Part shown: in pieces, positions 1 to 9,130 of the stretch | How positions within the stretch are numbered: position 1 is the first letter of the stretch | How the letters are laid out: every line of letters begins with the position of its first letter | NCBI GenBank assembly: GCA_964463695.1 | Contig: CAYXCZ010000019.1 | Span: 24,878 to 88,877 of the forward strand | From: JALNZU01 sp964463695 | GTDB taxonomy: Bacteria > Bacteroidota > Bacteroidia > Bacteroidales > F082 | DNA: 64,000 nt | Direction of reading: 5' to 3' | Position numbers and translations under genes: made by a program | The notes under the pieces: generated by a model | The model's database searches: none | What the model was told of the DNA's origin: nothing | Seen by the model: the letters and a program-made list of their open reading frames with translations, nothing else

Positions 1-126
1 ACCTTTACTTTCTAAACTATCGGTTATGGCCGTTAAGCGCTCAATTTCTTTTTTATATTTTTCAGTACAAGATGTTGATTGTATGATGATTACAACAATA
101 AACAAAAGTTGAATGAATCTTTTCAT
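1..126 (-). CDS. N-terminal fragment of a small predicted lipoprotein (cut by window edge)
   Basis: Read on the minus strand, an ATG at 126 opens 42 uninterrupted codons that run off the left edge. Residues 1-3 are M-K-R, residues 4-16 are strongly hydrophobic, and Cys-20 follows in the context S-T-S-C. This resembles a lipoprotein signal peptide with a non-canonical lipobox (Ser instead of Leu at -3). The sequence after the cysteine is charged and helical-looking, as in a coiled coil. A -7 element (TAATTTTG) lies 26 bases upstream. The function cannot be told because the body of the protein is outside the window. The reading frame and signal are seen directly; export as a lipoprotein is inferred. 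Confidence 0.6.
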   Translation of the reverse strand, partial: MKRFIQLLFIVVIIIQSTSCTEKYKKEIERLTAITDSLESKG

Positions 127-151
127 GGGATTATTTCTTTAAATTAGACTA

Positions 152-159
152 CAAAATTA
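152..159 (-). promoter_or_regulatory. Bacteroidota -7 promoter element for the left-edge lipoprotein gene
   Basis: TAATTTTG on the minus strand matches the Bacteroidota primary-sigma -7 consensus TAnnTTTG. It would place the transcript start near 148, about 22 bases before the ATG at 126. No clear -33 TTTG was seen. Confidence 0.5.
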
Positions 160-300
160 CAACCAACAGCAACCAAATCAACCAAATAGTGAAAATTTAT
201 CTACTGAAATCCATTTCACCTTGAAAGGATCCTTTTGCCATTGTCTATACAAACTATCTGTACTAACTCTAATACTTAAGTTTCATTGTTCCAATTCTGT

Positions 301-308
301 TATTTTTG
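301..308 (+). promoter_or_regulatory. Possible -7 promoter element for the multiheme cytochrome gene
   Basis: TATTTTTG matches TAnnTTTG and would start the transcript near 312. That supports the ATG at 353 over the upstream in-frame starts; the ATG at 314 would be leaderless and would displace the signal peptide. Confidence 0.4.
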
Positions 309-352
309 CAGGAATGAATTATTTTAAAAGCGAAAAGTGGGTTTTTTGGGTA

Positions 353-2305
353 ATGAAACGAGTATTGCTTACTTGTTTAATCGCATTAAGCATCTTTTCG
401 TGTGCGGATCGGATTACTGAAAACGAACCCGAAATTGCCTTAATTAAGGAATCGCCCTATTTAAATCACCATGATTCTGCGTTTTATGTGGGTAAGGAAG
501 CGTGTCGCGACTGCCATTATCAAAACTACGTTTCATACCTGCGCACAGGCATGGGTCGTTCTTTTGGGTACGCTACACCTGCAAAAAGTGATGCTGTGAT
601 TGGTCCTGATTCCCTCATATTCGATAAACACAAAAATCTTTTTTATCATCCTTTCTGGAAAGACAGCACATTGATGGTCACAGAGTTCAGACTCGAAGGC
701 ACTGATACCATCCACAAACGAACAGAGCGTGTTGATTTTATTATTGGCTCAGGCAATCATACCAATTCTCATATTTCTGTTGTGAATGGCTATGCCTACC
801 AGATTCCTTTTACCTATTATACGCAGGAACAACGCTTTGACTTGCCTCCCGGATTCGAAAATGGTGAAAACACACGTTTTTCGAGGTATCTTGGACTCGA
901 GTGTATTTCTTGTCATAATGGACTTCCGGAACTTGTGCTGGGTTCTCAAAACAAATATACTCATATTCCTGTTGGGATAGATTGTGAGCGCTGCCATGGT
1001 CCTGGCTCTATTCATGTGAGGCGTACCAAAACCGGTATTTTGGTCGACACTTCAAAAATGATTGATTATTCAATTGTTAACCCGCGTCGACTTTCAAAAA
1101 AACTTCAAAATGATGTGTGTGCCAGATGTCATCTTCAGGGTACGATGGTGCTTAAGAATGGAAAGAGTTTCTATGATTTCAAGCCCGGAATGGCTTTGAC
1201 AGATGTAATGGATGTATTCATGCCATCTTATGAAGGAGGACCGCCAACACTCATCATGGCATCTCATATCGAGCGGATGATGGAAAGTGCTTGTTACCTA
1301 AAAACAGATGGCGATATCTCATGCATTCAATGTCATAACCCACATATAACAGTCGCTGAAACCTCAAGGAGTGTTTTTAATAAAGTTTGCGCCGACTGTC
1401 ACGGGATTGCTGCTGATGCGCATCATAAAAAAGAAACAATTACAAATAAAAGTTTGGACGATTGTGTGCAATGCCATATGCTGAAGCGAGATAGCCGCGA
1501 TATTCCCCATGTTAAAATAACTGATCATAAAATTAGCTTGCCTGAAACAGATACACAAATCCCAACTCGTTTTAAAGGATTGGTTGCTGTAAATAACAGG
1601 CACACTGACCCCTTCACAAAAGGAAGGGGTTATCTTCGTGAATATGAGACCTTTTATCAAAATCCTATTTATCTTGATTCAGCTCGGATGTTTCTTCAGC
1701 CACAAACAAAGAAAACATCTCGGTCACATTTTAAAGCCTTTGTGCAGTATTATTTTCTCACAGATAACTATGGGGCAATCAGGCATTTGGTAAAGGCCAA
1801 TGGAATCGAAGAAATCCTAAGTAATTTTCTAATCAAGCAAGATTATGAAAATGAAGATGCGTGGGCCGCTTACAGGGTAGGGCAGGCTTTCGAACAAAAT
1901 AAAGACAGAATTACTGCATGGGCATTTTATAAAAAAGCCATAGAACTTGCCCCTTTGCATGCCGGTATGATGAATAAATTTGGAAGTTTACTCGTTAGTA
2001 TGGATAGCATACCTCAGGCGCGTAAGGTTTTTGCAAGGATTCTTACCGAACATCCCCGAAACGAACAGGCTTGGGTAAATCATGGATATTGCGAAATGCA
2101 GCTGAACAATATTTCACAGGCGCAACGATCCTATCAAATGGCAATCAGCCTCAATCCTGATAATATTCAGGCTCTTGTAAATCTGGCAAGCTTATTCTGG
2201 TCTGTTAATAACAAAGAGCAGGCAGAAGTTTATCTAAAACGCAGTCTTTTGATATCACCCGAACATCGTCAGGCACTTGCGTTAAAAGCAGCAATGAATA
2301 AGTGA
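353..2305 (+). CDS. Heptaheme c-type cytochrome / TPR lipoprotein
   Basis: The 650-residue product carries seven CXXCH heme-binding motifs, at about residues 51, 184, 211, 256, 324, 346 and 371. A C-terminal run of tetratricopeptide-like repeats occupies roughly 510-645. Starting at 353 gives a clean lipoprotein signal (M-K-R, hydrophobic core, S-C-A-D with Cys-17), so the protein is probably anchored in the envelope and faces the periplasm or surface. Multiheme proteins with a cytochrome c554-like heme layout followed by TPRs are known as a family, usually annotated only as cytochrome c family/TPR proteins. Electron transfer is inferred from the hemes, and the partner is unknown. No respiratory enzyme lies next to it. 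It converges with the mevalonate operon, with 34 bases between stops and no clear terminator. Longer in-frame starts (221, 314) would bury the signal peptide. Confidence 0.85.
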   Translation: MKRVLLTCLIALSIFSCADRITENEPEIALIKESPYLNHHDSAFYVGKEACRDCHYQNYVSYLRTGMGRSFGYATPAKSDAVIGPDSLIFDKHKNLFYHPFWKDSTLMVTEFRLEGTDTIHKRTERVDFIIGSGNHTNSHISVVNGYAYQIPFTYYTQEQRFDLPPGFENGENTRFSRYLGLECISCHNGLPELVLGSQNKYTHIPVGIDCERCHGPGSIHVRRTKTGILVDTSKMIDYSIVNPRRLSKKLQNDVCARCHLQGTMVLKNGKSFYDFKPGMALTDVMDVFMPSYEGGPPTLIMASHIERMMESACYLKTDGDISCIQCHNPHITVAETSRSVFNKVCADCHGIAADAHHKKETITNKSLDDCVQCHMLKRDSRDIPHVKITDHKISLPETDTQIPTRFKGLVAVNNRHTDPFTKGRGYLREYETFYQNPIYLDSARMFLQPQTKKTSRSHFKAFVQYYFLTDNYGAIRHLVKANGIEEILSNFLIKQDYENEDAWAAYRVGQAFEQNKDRITAWAFYKKAIELAPLHAGMMNKFGSLLVSMDSIPQARKVFARILTEHPRNEQAWVNHGYCEMQLNNISQAQRSYQMAISLNPDNIQALVNLASLFWSVNNKEQAEVYLKRSLLISPEHRQALALKAAMNK

Positions 2306-2339
2306 GAAATTAAGTTCTAAATTCTGTTTACTACGAAAA

Positions 2340-3239
2340 TCAAATGATACGTATCAATGTCGAAATGTCGAAATGATCATTCAGTTTGGTTTCATCCATA
2401 GTGAATATAAGGCTGAAACCACCACCGCCAGAGCCACAGAGTTTCATTGTGAAATCGCCGCTTCTTGAACCTTCTTCCCAAAAATGGTTTATTGAAGCCG
2501 GAATCATAGGTTTTAGAAATTCTTTTTCAAAATGGGAGATAAGTTGCAGCGATGAAAAAAATGATGCTGTATCCTGATTCATGAAGCTCTCAATCGCCTG
2601 ATTGACTGATGGAATCCATTGCTGACTAGCTTTCTTGTAAAAAGAGAGAAAATGCATCTGCTGATGAAAAAAGCTGACAAGAGGGGCCGTTTTTCCGATC
2701 GTCCCACTGTCAAAAAGAAAGCCTTGAATACGGTCATTTGATGGAAGTTCGGTTAAACAACGAATTTGTTGTTCACTTTCAATCAAAATTGGCTGACGCA
2801 ACAAACAGCAAAGCGGATCAATACCAGAACTACTTCCATGAAAATAGCTTTCCAGATGACCTAAGTTTTTTTTAAGAACCTGAAGGTCCTTTTCCTGAAA
2901 AAACGCATATCGTTCATAAATAGCCGCCACCAGAGCTCCTGAGCTGCCCGCGCCGTAACCTTGAGGAATATCCGAATTAAACCATAATCCGTCGGAAAAA
3001 TCTTTTTGAAGAAGTTGCAGATCAATGAGGGAATCAGCTGTTTTATCCGACTTTAGGTAGCGGATGTAGGCCTCAAGTTCATTAAATAGGTTTTGGTCAG
3101 TTTCAGTTATTATTTCACCCGCTTGCCAATGCCCGCTGAAGCGTTTTAAAGGCGTTACAAGCGCTTTTGAACCAACTATAACGCTGTATTCGCCAAAGAG
3201 CATTACCTTGCCGTAAAAAGCTGATTCTGTCGTTTTCAT
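2340..3239 (-). CDS. GHMP kinase, probable mevalonate kinase
   Basis: The 299-residue protein opens with the GHMP-kinase fold (G-K-V-M-L-F-G-E-Y-S near residue 10). The ATP-binding loop P-Q-G-Y-G-A-G-S-S-G lies near residue 93, followed by S-S-S-G-I-D-P, where the Asp fits the mevalonate kinase catalytic base, and a C-terminal C-G-S-G-G-G-G motif. It is the last gene of the operon mvaA - GYDIA kinase - mvaD - this gene, starting 5 bases after mvaD ends. Mevalonate kinase phosphorylates mevalonate to 5-phosphomevalonate. The family and pathway are clear from sequence and context. Which of the operon's two kinases uses mevalonate and which uses phosphomevalonate is inferred from the G-I-D-P motif. 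Confidence 0.85.
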   Translation of the reverse strand: MKTTESAFYGKVMLFGEYSVIVGSKALVTPLKRFSGHWQAGEIITETDQNLFNELEAYIRYLKSDKTADSLIDLQLLQKDFSDGLWFNSDIPQGYGAGSSGALVAAIYERYAFFQEKDLQVLKKNLGHLESYFHGSSSGIDPLCCLLRQPILIESEQQIRCLTELPSNDRIQGFLFDSGTIGKTAPLVSFFHQQMHFLSFYKKASQQWIPSVNQAIESFMNQDTASFFSSLQLISHFEKEFLKPMIPASINHFWEEGSRSGDFTMKLCGSGGGGFSLIFTMDETKLNDHFDISTLIRII

Positions 3240-3244
3240 TTTGG

Positions 3245-4330
3245 TTAAATTTCAGAGGGTCCTGTTCCAACAACATCATTGATCCAATAGTTGTTTTCAC
3301 AATAGGTCGCCAAATCTGACTGGATAAAATCCTGAACTGTTTTATGGTTCGCTTCAGGATAAAGCAAATGCAGGTTTGGGCCGGCATCAAGGGTAAAACA
3401 AAGTGGTATACCCGTTTCATTACGAAAAGCCCTTACTTTTTCGATTGCTGCCAAGGTTGCAGGTTTTAAAAGTATGAAGGATGGGATTGATGTCATCATT
3501 AAGGCATGAAGTTGTAACGCCTCTGCTTCTGCTATTTGCATAAAAACATCAAGATCAGCAGTTTTCAACGACTTCAGTAATTGTTCTGTATGCTTGTGTG
3601 CCTGATCATATCTTGTGTTTGCAAAAGGGTTGCCATCCATTAATGCATGACCCGCTCTGCTTGAAACCGATTTTGTACCTGCATTGATGATAAGAATGCT
3701 GTCACGATAGGTTCGAAACATTGGGTGAATCTCATCAAGAGCCACGGCATATTCATCATGGTTTTCTGCATGAGCAGATGTTGTCCCCCAGAGCGAGGCA
3801 TAAGGGAAAACACTTCGTGCGGCACTTCCTGATGCCATACGCGATAACCAGGAAGCTTTCTGAAGCATGGCCTGCTGCGTCAGGGCTGTTTCACGAAAAT
3901 GCTTTTCGATATCCAGAAGGCACATCACCAATGCGCTCATACCCGATGCTGACGAGGCTATACCGGAGGAGTGAGGAAAACTGTTATGACTTTCAATGTC
4001 AAGGTGAATATCGTTCAGAAAAGGCAGTATATCAATTTGTTGAGAAAGAAACTTAATTATTTTTTCAGCAAACTGCGGTTGTGATTTCCCCTCAAAACGA
4101 AATTGCAGTTGAATGCCTTTTCCTTTTTTGGATTCCCACCTGATAGATGTTTCGGTGCGGGCTTCTGAAAGCGTTAGACTTACCGAAGGGTTATTGGGTA
4201 GTTGATTGCCATGTTTGCCCCAATATTTTACGATGGCAATATTTGAAGGACTTTGCCAGGCAGTTGTACCATATGAATCTTTCGAACTATTAGCTTTAAC
4301 AGCTTCTTTTTGATAATAGGCTTGTAACAT
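3245..4330 (-). CDS. mvaD: Diphosphomevalonate decarboxylase
   Basis: The product has 361 residues. Family signatures include S-P-S-N-I-A-I-V-K-Y-W-G-K-H-G near residue 27, the phosphate loop S-S-G-I-A-S-S-A-S-G in the middle, A-S-G-S-A-A-R-S-V-F, and the C-terminal T-L-D-A-G-P-N-L-H with the expected catalytic Asp. The enzyme converts mevalonate 5-diphosphate to isopentenyl diphosphate in the cytosol, with ATP-dependent dehydration and decarboxylation. It lies 9 bases after the GYDIA kinase and 5 bases before the mevalonate-kinase-like gene, so co-transcription is very likely. The N-terminus is about 25 residues longer than the conserved core, so a slightly later start cannot be excluded. 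Confidence 0.95.
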   Translation of the reverse strand: MLQAYYQKEAVKANSSKDSYGTTAWQSPSNIAIVKYWGKHGNQLPNNPSVSLTLSEARTETSIRWESKKGKGIQLQFRFEGKSQPQFAEKIIKFLSQQIDILPFLNDIHLDIESHNSFPHSSGIASSASGMSALVMCLLDIEKHFRETALTQQAMLQKASWLSRMASGSAARSVFPYASLWGTTSAHAENHDEYAVALDEIHPMFRTYRDSILIINAGTKSVSSRAGHALMDGNPFANTRYDQAHKHTEQLLKSLKTADLDVFMQIAEAEALQLHALMMTSIPSFILLKPATLAAIEKVRAFRNETGIPLCFTLDAGPNLHLLYPEANHKTVQDFIQSDLATYCENNYWINDVVGTGPSEI

Positions 4331-4339
4331 AGTAATGGT

Positions 4340-5281
4340 TTATGAACGAACAAGCTCAGCATAGGTGAATAGAATGTCTGAGGCTTTATCTTTGAAATAA
4401 CGACGAACCCAGGCTTCGTCTTTTTGTGTCATAACGAGCATAAAATCACCACCCCAGGCCCCAAGGTTTTTCACATGTCCTTCAAAATCAGGAAATTGCT
4501 CTTTTAAGGGTGGCAGGCCAAGTATTTCTGACAAAATAGCTTCGTGTTGGTTCATCAATTCACAAAAAGTATCAAAATCGGTTGTAGATCCAACAGCTTC
4601 AGTAATGGCTGTAATTTGATTCACTTGTTTTGTAAGGTCTTTGTCTTCAGTAAGTTGCTGAAAGTCACGAATACCTTGTGTGGAATCTTTTTTCTGGCCA
4701 CGATACACAAAAAACAACTTGTCGGTAAAAGGTGGCTTAAATGAGGCTTTGCTTACAAGAGGCTTCAGGTGGTTGAGCTGAAAAAAAACAGGAGCGGAAG
4801 CATTTGCACATGCGATGTCGTAACCCGAACCGCCGATGGAGAATTGCAGGAGAGCATAAGGATCAACTTTGGCCCATTTTGCAAGATTGGCAATCAGTGT
4901 CGAACTCGTGCCTAATCCCCATTCAGGCTCAAAATCAAGACGGGTTTTGATGGTATAGGAATGTTTTCCATCAAAAATATCTGGATTTAATTGCTTAAGT
5001 GTTAGCAATATCATTTGTAGTTTAATACTTTTTTGACGGTCGGAAGTATTAATAATATCTAAACCGGGGAGCTCGAAAAGCAATTTCAACCAGGGTGTTT
5101 GAGGTCCAAATGCGTACCATGAGAGCAGAGCATGTCCGGATGACTCCTCCTGAATAATTTCTAACGACTGTGTTTTGATAAGCGGTAAAGCAAGGGCCTT
5201 TGCTCCTGATAACACCAAATATTCACCTGTAAGTAAAAGTTTACCGTTCGAACGAAACGTTAGCGGGGTTTGTTGCATCAT
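4340..5281 (-). CDS. GYDIA family GHMP kinase, candidate phosphomevalonate kinase
   Basis: The 313-residue GHMP-superfamily protein has an N-terminal L-T-G-E-Y-L-V-L motif, the ATP loop W-G-L-G-T-S-S-T-L near residue 118, and the signature G-G-S-G-Y-D-I-A-C-A that names the GYDIA family. Its C-terminus contains L-G-A-W-G-G-D-F, the counterpart of the third GHMP motif. The start codon overlaps the mvaA stop by four bases (ATGA), a sign of translational coupling. The operon otherwise lacks an identifiable phosphomevalonate kinase, so that role is the natural inference, but the sequence alone does not prove substrate choice. Confidence 0.85.
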   Translation of the reverse strand: MMQQTPLTFRSNGKLLLTGEYLVLSGAKALALPLIKTQSLEIIQEESSGHALLSWYAFGPQTPWLKLLFELPGLDIINTSDRQKSIKLQMILLTLKQLNPDIFDGKHSYTIKTRLDFEPEWGLGTSSTLIANLAKWAKVDPYALLQFSIGGSGYDIACANASAPVFFQLNHLKPLVSKASFKPPFTDKLFFVYRGQKKDSTQGIRDFQQLTEDKDLTKQVNQITAITEAVGSTTDFDTFCELMNQHEAILSEILGLPPLKEQFPDFEGHVKNLGAWGGDFMLVMTQKDEAWVRRYFKDKASDILFTYAELVRS

Positions 5282-6606
5282 TTTCTTAGTGAAGCAATGT
5301 ATTGTCCAACACTTGCAAAAGAAACTTTTTGATCTTTAAAATGCTCTGTTGCCGCATTCTTCTCTTCATCGTTGGCTTTGAAATGGTTGAGAATATTGAA
5401 GAGGTGCATCTTCATATGCCCGGCCTGAATGCCTTTGGTGGTGAGTGATTTAACAGCAGAAAAATTGTTAGCCATACCCATAACCGATGCAATCATCATT
5501 AACTCGGTAGCTGTAGGATTACCCAACAACTCAAGCGATTGCTTTGCTAGGGGATGAAGGCTTGTAAGTCCGCCAACAGTTCCAACAGCCATTGGTACCT
5601 CGAGGATAAAACGAAACATACCATCTTCAATTTCAACGCGAGAGAGGCTTTCATACCTACCGCTTCTGGAAGCATAAGCATGCCCGGCTGCTTCAATAGC
5701 CCGAAAATCATTTCCAGTAGCGATAGCTACTGCATCGATACCGTTGTAAATTCCTTTATTGTGTGTGGTAGCCCGAAAAACATCCACATGTGCAATTTTT
5801 ACAGCCTTTTCAAATTTACGCGCAAATGCTTCACCATCAAGTTTTTCGTCAACATTATCCAATTGATTTAATGGACATTCAACCCAGGTTTTAACCACAC
5901 ATTCAGGAGTATAGTTTGAAAGAATTGCCATAATAATCTCGCACTGACGATGCTCATCAGCCAAATGAACCTGTTCGGAAAGAAAGATTTTCAACGTTTG
6001 CCCAAACTCTTCAAGCACTGAGTTGATGAAGTTTGCTCCCATCGAATCTTTTGTTTCGAAGGTGACAAGAAACTGGTAATAGTGTTCAATTTCATGGGTA
6101 AGGTCAACCAGTTCTATATCTAAAATGCCACCACCTCTTTTTTCCATATTGGCGGTAATGGATGCGACGGATTCGATCAAACTTCTTTTGAGTGAGGGTA
6201 ACATGGCATACAGCACGTGTGTTTCGCCTGTCCAGCTGAAATGTACCTGTCCCACCTTTTTAGTTCCTAAAATTTCGGAATGAAAGCCGCCTCTCTCGCT
6301 CCAGAATTTGGCGGAGGCAGATGCAGCAGCAACTACCGAACTTTCTTCGATAACCATAGGCACAAGATAGGTGCGCCCGTTGATAATAACATTGGGTGCA
6401 ATACCGTATGGTATATAGAAATTAGTAATGGTGTTCTCGCTGAATTCATCAAAAAGCTTCTGCTGACTTTCATCTGAATGCCAGAAACTTTTTAATAAAC
6501 TGACAACTTCACCCGGATTTTCAAAATATTCAGCAACAAGTTTGAGCTTGTCTTCCTTGAGTAGTTTTGAAAAGCCACTGATGATAATGTCTCTTTTTCT
6601 TCTCAT
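5278..6606 (-). CDS. mvaA: Class II hydroxymethylglutaryl-CoA reductase
   Basis: The 442-residue enzyme shows the class II HMG-CoA reductase landmarks. These are P-M-V-I-E-E-S-S-V with the catalytic Glu near residue 87, A-T-G-N-D-F-R-A-I-E-A with the catalytic Asp, the cofactor-side G-T-V-G-G-L-T-S-L-H-P, and a late G-H-M with the catalytic His near 397. It interconverts HMG-CoA and mevalonate. Class II enzymes are often named degradative, but the downstream kinases and decarboxylase show a biosynthetic role here. It is first in the operon. HMG-CoA synthase and IPP isomerase are not in this window and must be elsewhere. The upstream region lacks an exact TAnnTTTG; the closest is GTTACTTTG around 6,652-6,660. 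Confidence 0.95.
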   Translation of the reverse strand: MRRKRDIIISGFSKLLKEDKLKLVAEYFENPGEVVSLLKSFWHSDESQQKLFDEFSENTITNFYIPYGIAPNVIINGRTYLVPMVIEESSVVAAASASAKFWSERGGFHSEILGTKKVGQVHFSWTGETHVLYAMLPSLKRSLIESVASITANMEKRGGGILDIELVDLTHEIEHYYQFLVTFETKDSMGANFINSVLEEFGQTLKIFLSEQVHLADEHRQCEIIMAILSNYTPECVVKTWVECPLNQLDNVDEKLDGEAFARKFEKAVKIAHVDVFRATTHNKGIYNGIDAVAIATGNDFRAIEAAGHAYASRSGRYESLSRVEIEDGMFRFILEVPMAVGTVGGLTSLHPLAKQSLELLGNPTATELMMIASVMGMANNFSAVKSLTTKGIQAGHMKMHLFNILNHFKANDEEKNAATEHFKDQKVSFASVGQYIASLRK

Positions 6607-6764
6607 ATTACCCTTGTATTGATGCTACTTAAAGGTTATTTGAATCAAACAACAAAGTAACATAATAAATGTTTAACAGTCAAATCATTTGTTTGGAGGT
6701 CTGAAAGTAATGGAATTTGAAAAATCAGCAGAATGAATTACTTTTGAATCTTGATTTAATTACA

Positions 6765-7256
6765 ATGAATAATAACGATGTGTTGCGTAGGGTACGCTTT
6801 ATTTTTGATTTCAACGACACTAAAATGATGGATCTTTTTGATCTTGGTGGTAAACCAGCAACAAGAGCTGAAATCAGCGACTGGCTCAAAAAGGAAGACG
6901 ACCCCGCCTTTCAGGGGATTTCTGATCATCTTTTGGCAGTATTTCTGAGTGGTTTAATCGTTATGAAACGTGGAAAAAAAGATGGAGTACAGCCAGTTCC
7001 TGAAAAGAAACTGAACAATAATATTGTGTTTCGAAAGCTTAAGATAGCGCTGAATTACCGCGATGAGGATATCCTTAACACCCTTGATATTGCAGGAATG
7101 CGCATCAGCAGTCACGAGTTGAGTGCTTTTTTCAGGCATCCGGATCAAAATCAGTACAAACCGTGTAAAGATCAGATTTTGCGTAATTTTTTACAGGGCC
7201 TGCAAATAAAATTTCACCCGGTATCACCTTCAGACTCTGAGAACCAGCCTTATTAA
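6765..7256 (+). CDS. DUF1456 family protein (YehS-like)
   Basis: The 163-residue protein consists of two DUF1456 repeats of about 70 residues. Each begins with a helix of the type N-D-V-L-R-R-V-R-F or N-I-V-F-R-K-L-K-I-A-L and ends in F-L-S-G-L or F-L-Q-G-L. This closely follows E. coli YehS in length and order. The ATG at 6765 aligns with the usual family start; an upstream TTG at 6717 would add 16 unconserved residues. The biochemical role of DUF1456 is not established. A GGAGG at 6695-6699 precedes an ATG at 6710 in another frame that stops after eight codons. It may be a chance match or a tiny leader peptide. Confidence 0.85.
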   Translation: MNNNDVLRRVRFIFDFNDTKMMDLFDLGGKPATRAEISDWLKKEDDPAFQGISDHLLAVFLSGLIVMKRGKKDGVQPVPEKKLNNNIVFRKLKIALNYRDEDILNTLDIAGMRISSHELSAFFRHPDQNQYKPCKDQILRNFLQGLQIKFHPVSPSDSENQPY

Positions 7257-7410
7257 TTTTCTAAGTTTGGGTTTGTCGATGCAAGTATCCAAATAATGAA
7301 ATACTGGAAATTACGCTTTGATTTAACAGTTGATTGAGTGTTTAAAAACTCAAGAGCAATACAAACCATCAGGCTGTTAACCAGTTAAGTTTTTGAGTAC
7401 AGTTAAATAA

Positions 7411-7440
7411 AAAAAGCGCAACAAATCTGTTACGCTTTTT
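7411..7440 (-). terminator. Rho-independent terminator after groEL
   Basis: Inverted repeat AAAAAGCG...CGCTTTTT with additional AACA/TGTT pairing inside, 24 bases past the groEL stop on the minus strand and ending in a T-rich run. Confidence 0.75.
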
Positions 7441-7464
7441 AAAATATATAATGTTAGTGAGTGC

Positions 7465-9099
7465 CTACATCATGCCTGGCATTCCGCCACCCATTGGAGG
7501 CATAGCAGGAGATTGATTTGGATCTTTATGTTCTACCAAAACACATTCGGTTGTTAATAGCATACCAGCAATTGATGCAGCGTTTTCGAGCGCAACACGT
7601 GCTACTTTGGTAGGATCAATAACTCCTGCTTCGTAAAGGTTTTCATAAACCTCGGTGCGGGCGTTGAAACCAAAGTCATCTTTGCCTTCTTTTACTTTGT
7701 TGACAACTACAGAGCCTTCGAGACCAGCATTTTCAACAATCTGACGCAGTGGTTCTTCAAGAGCACGTTTAATGATTGCGATACCTGTTGTTTCGTCTTC
7801 GTTGTCACCTTTCATGTCAGCAATAGCGCTGATAGCACGAATGAAGCCAACGCCACCACCAGGGATGATACCTTCTTCAATAGCTGCGCGGGTTGCTGCA
7901 AGAGCGTCGTCGAAACGATCTTTTTTCTCTTTCATTTCCATTTCACTGGCAGCGCCAACGTAGATAACTGCAACACCACCGGCTAATTTAGCCAAACGTT
8001 CCTGCAGTTTCTCTTTATCATAATCTGAAGTGGTAGTTTCGATTTGTTTCTTGATTTGAGCAACACGAGCATCAATGTTTCCTTTATCACCATGTCCGCT
8101 AACGATGGTTGTGTTTTCCTTATTGATCGAAACTTTATCAGCAGTTCCTAACATTTCAAGGGTTGCATCTTCAAGACGATATCCTTTTTCTTCGCTGATA
8201 ACAGCGCCACCGGTCAGGATAGCGATATCTTCCAGCATTTCTTTTCTTCTGTCGCCAAAGCCCGGAGCTTTTACAGCAGCCACTTTCAATGAACCACGCA
8301 GACGGTTAACAACAAGTGTTGCAAGAGCTTCGCTTTCAACGTCTTCAGCGATGATAATAAGCGGACGACCTGTTTGAAGTGACTTTTCAAGGATCGGCAG
8401 AAGGTCTTTCATTACTGAAACTTTTTTGTCATAAATGAGAATAAAAGGATTCTCATAAACGGCTTCCATTTTTTCAGCGTTGGTTACAAAATAAGGAGAA
8501 ATGTAACCACGGTCAAACTGCATACCTTCAACAACTTCAACATAGGTTTCGATACCTTTGGCTTCTTCAACGGTAATAACGCCTTCTTTCTTTACTTTGG
8601 TCATAGCTTCAGCGATAAGAGCGCCAATAGAATGATCATTATTTGCAGAAATAGCGGCTACCTGTTTGATTTTTTCGTTGCTGTCGCCAACTTGTTTGGT
8701 TTGGGCATGTAACGATTTAATAACTTCGATAACAGCTTTGTCGATACCACGTTTCAAATCCATTGGATTGGCACCGGCAGTTACGTTTTTAAGTCCGGTT
8801 GTGATGATTGACTGAGCGAGAACAGTCGCAGTAGTTGTTCCATCACCGGCAATATCGTTGGTTTTGGAAGCAACTTCTTTTACCATCTGAGCTCCCATAT
8901 TCTGTACAGGATCTTTCAGCTCAACTTCTTTGGCAACAGTAACACCGTCTTTGGTGATTTGTGGTGCGCCATATGATTTTTCGATAATGACATTCCGACC
9001 TTTAGGTCCAAGTGTCACTTTAACAGCATTTGAAAGTGCATCAACACCTTTTTTGAGGTTGTCGCGTGCTTCTAAATTGAATAAGATGTCTTTTGCCAT
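7465..9099 (-). CDS. groEL: 60 kDa chaperonin GroEL
   Basis: At 544 residues this is the normal length for the large chaperonin subunit, which forms the double-ring ATP-dependent folding chamber with GroES in the cytosol. Visible signatures are T-L-G-P-K-G-R-N-V near residue 30, the ATP-site G-D-G-T-T-T-A-T-V around 86-94, and the Gly/Met-rich tail ending G-G-G-M-P-G-M-M. It follows groES by 31 bases, so the two form the usual groESL operon. A terminator follows at 7411-7440. I found no CIRCE (HrcA) inverted repeat upstream of groES, so heat control must use another mechanism. Confidence 0.99.
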   Translation of the reverse strand: MAKDILFNLEARDNLKKGVDALSNAVKVTLGPKGRNVIIEKSYGAPQITKDGVTVAKEVELKDPVQNMGAQMVKEVASKTNDIAGDGTTTATVLAQSIITTGLKNVTAGANPMDLKRGIDKAVIEVIKSLHAQTKQVGDSNEKIKQVAAISANNDHSIGALIAEAMTKVKKEGVITVEEAKGIETYVEVVEGMQFDRGYISPYFVTNAEKMEAVYENPFILIYDKKVSVMKDLLPILEKSLQTGRPLIIIAEDVESEALATLVVNRLRGSLKVAAVKAPGFGDRRKEMLEDIAILTGGAVISEEKGYRLEDATLEMLGTADKVSINKENTTIVSGHGDKGNIDARVAQIKKQIETTTSDYDKEKLQERLAKLAGGVAVIYVGAASEMEMKEKKDRFDDALAATRAAIEEGIIPGGGVGFIRAISAIADMKGDNEDETTGIAIIKRALEEPLRQIVENAGLEGSVVVNKVKEGKDDFGFNARTEVYENLYEAGVIDPTKVARVALENAASIAGMLLTTECVLVEHKDPNQSPAMPPMGGGMPGMM

Positions 9100-9130
9100 T
9101 TTATGTAAGTTTTAATGATGATTTGAAAGA

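Noticed and set aside
221..352. 44-codon N-terminal extension of the multiheme protein
   Set aside because: It would place the lipoprotein signal internally, and the predicted promoter lies inside it.
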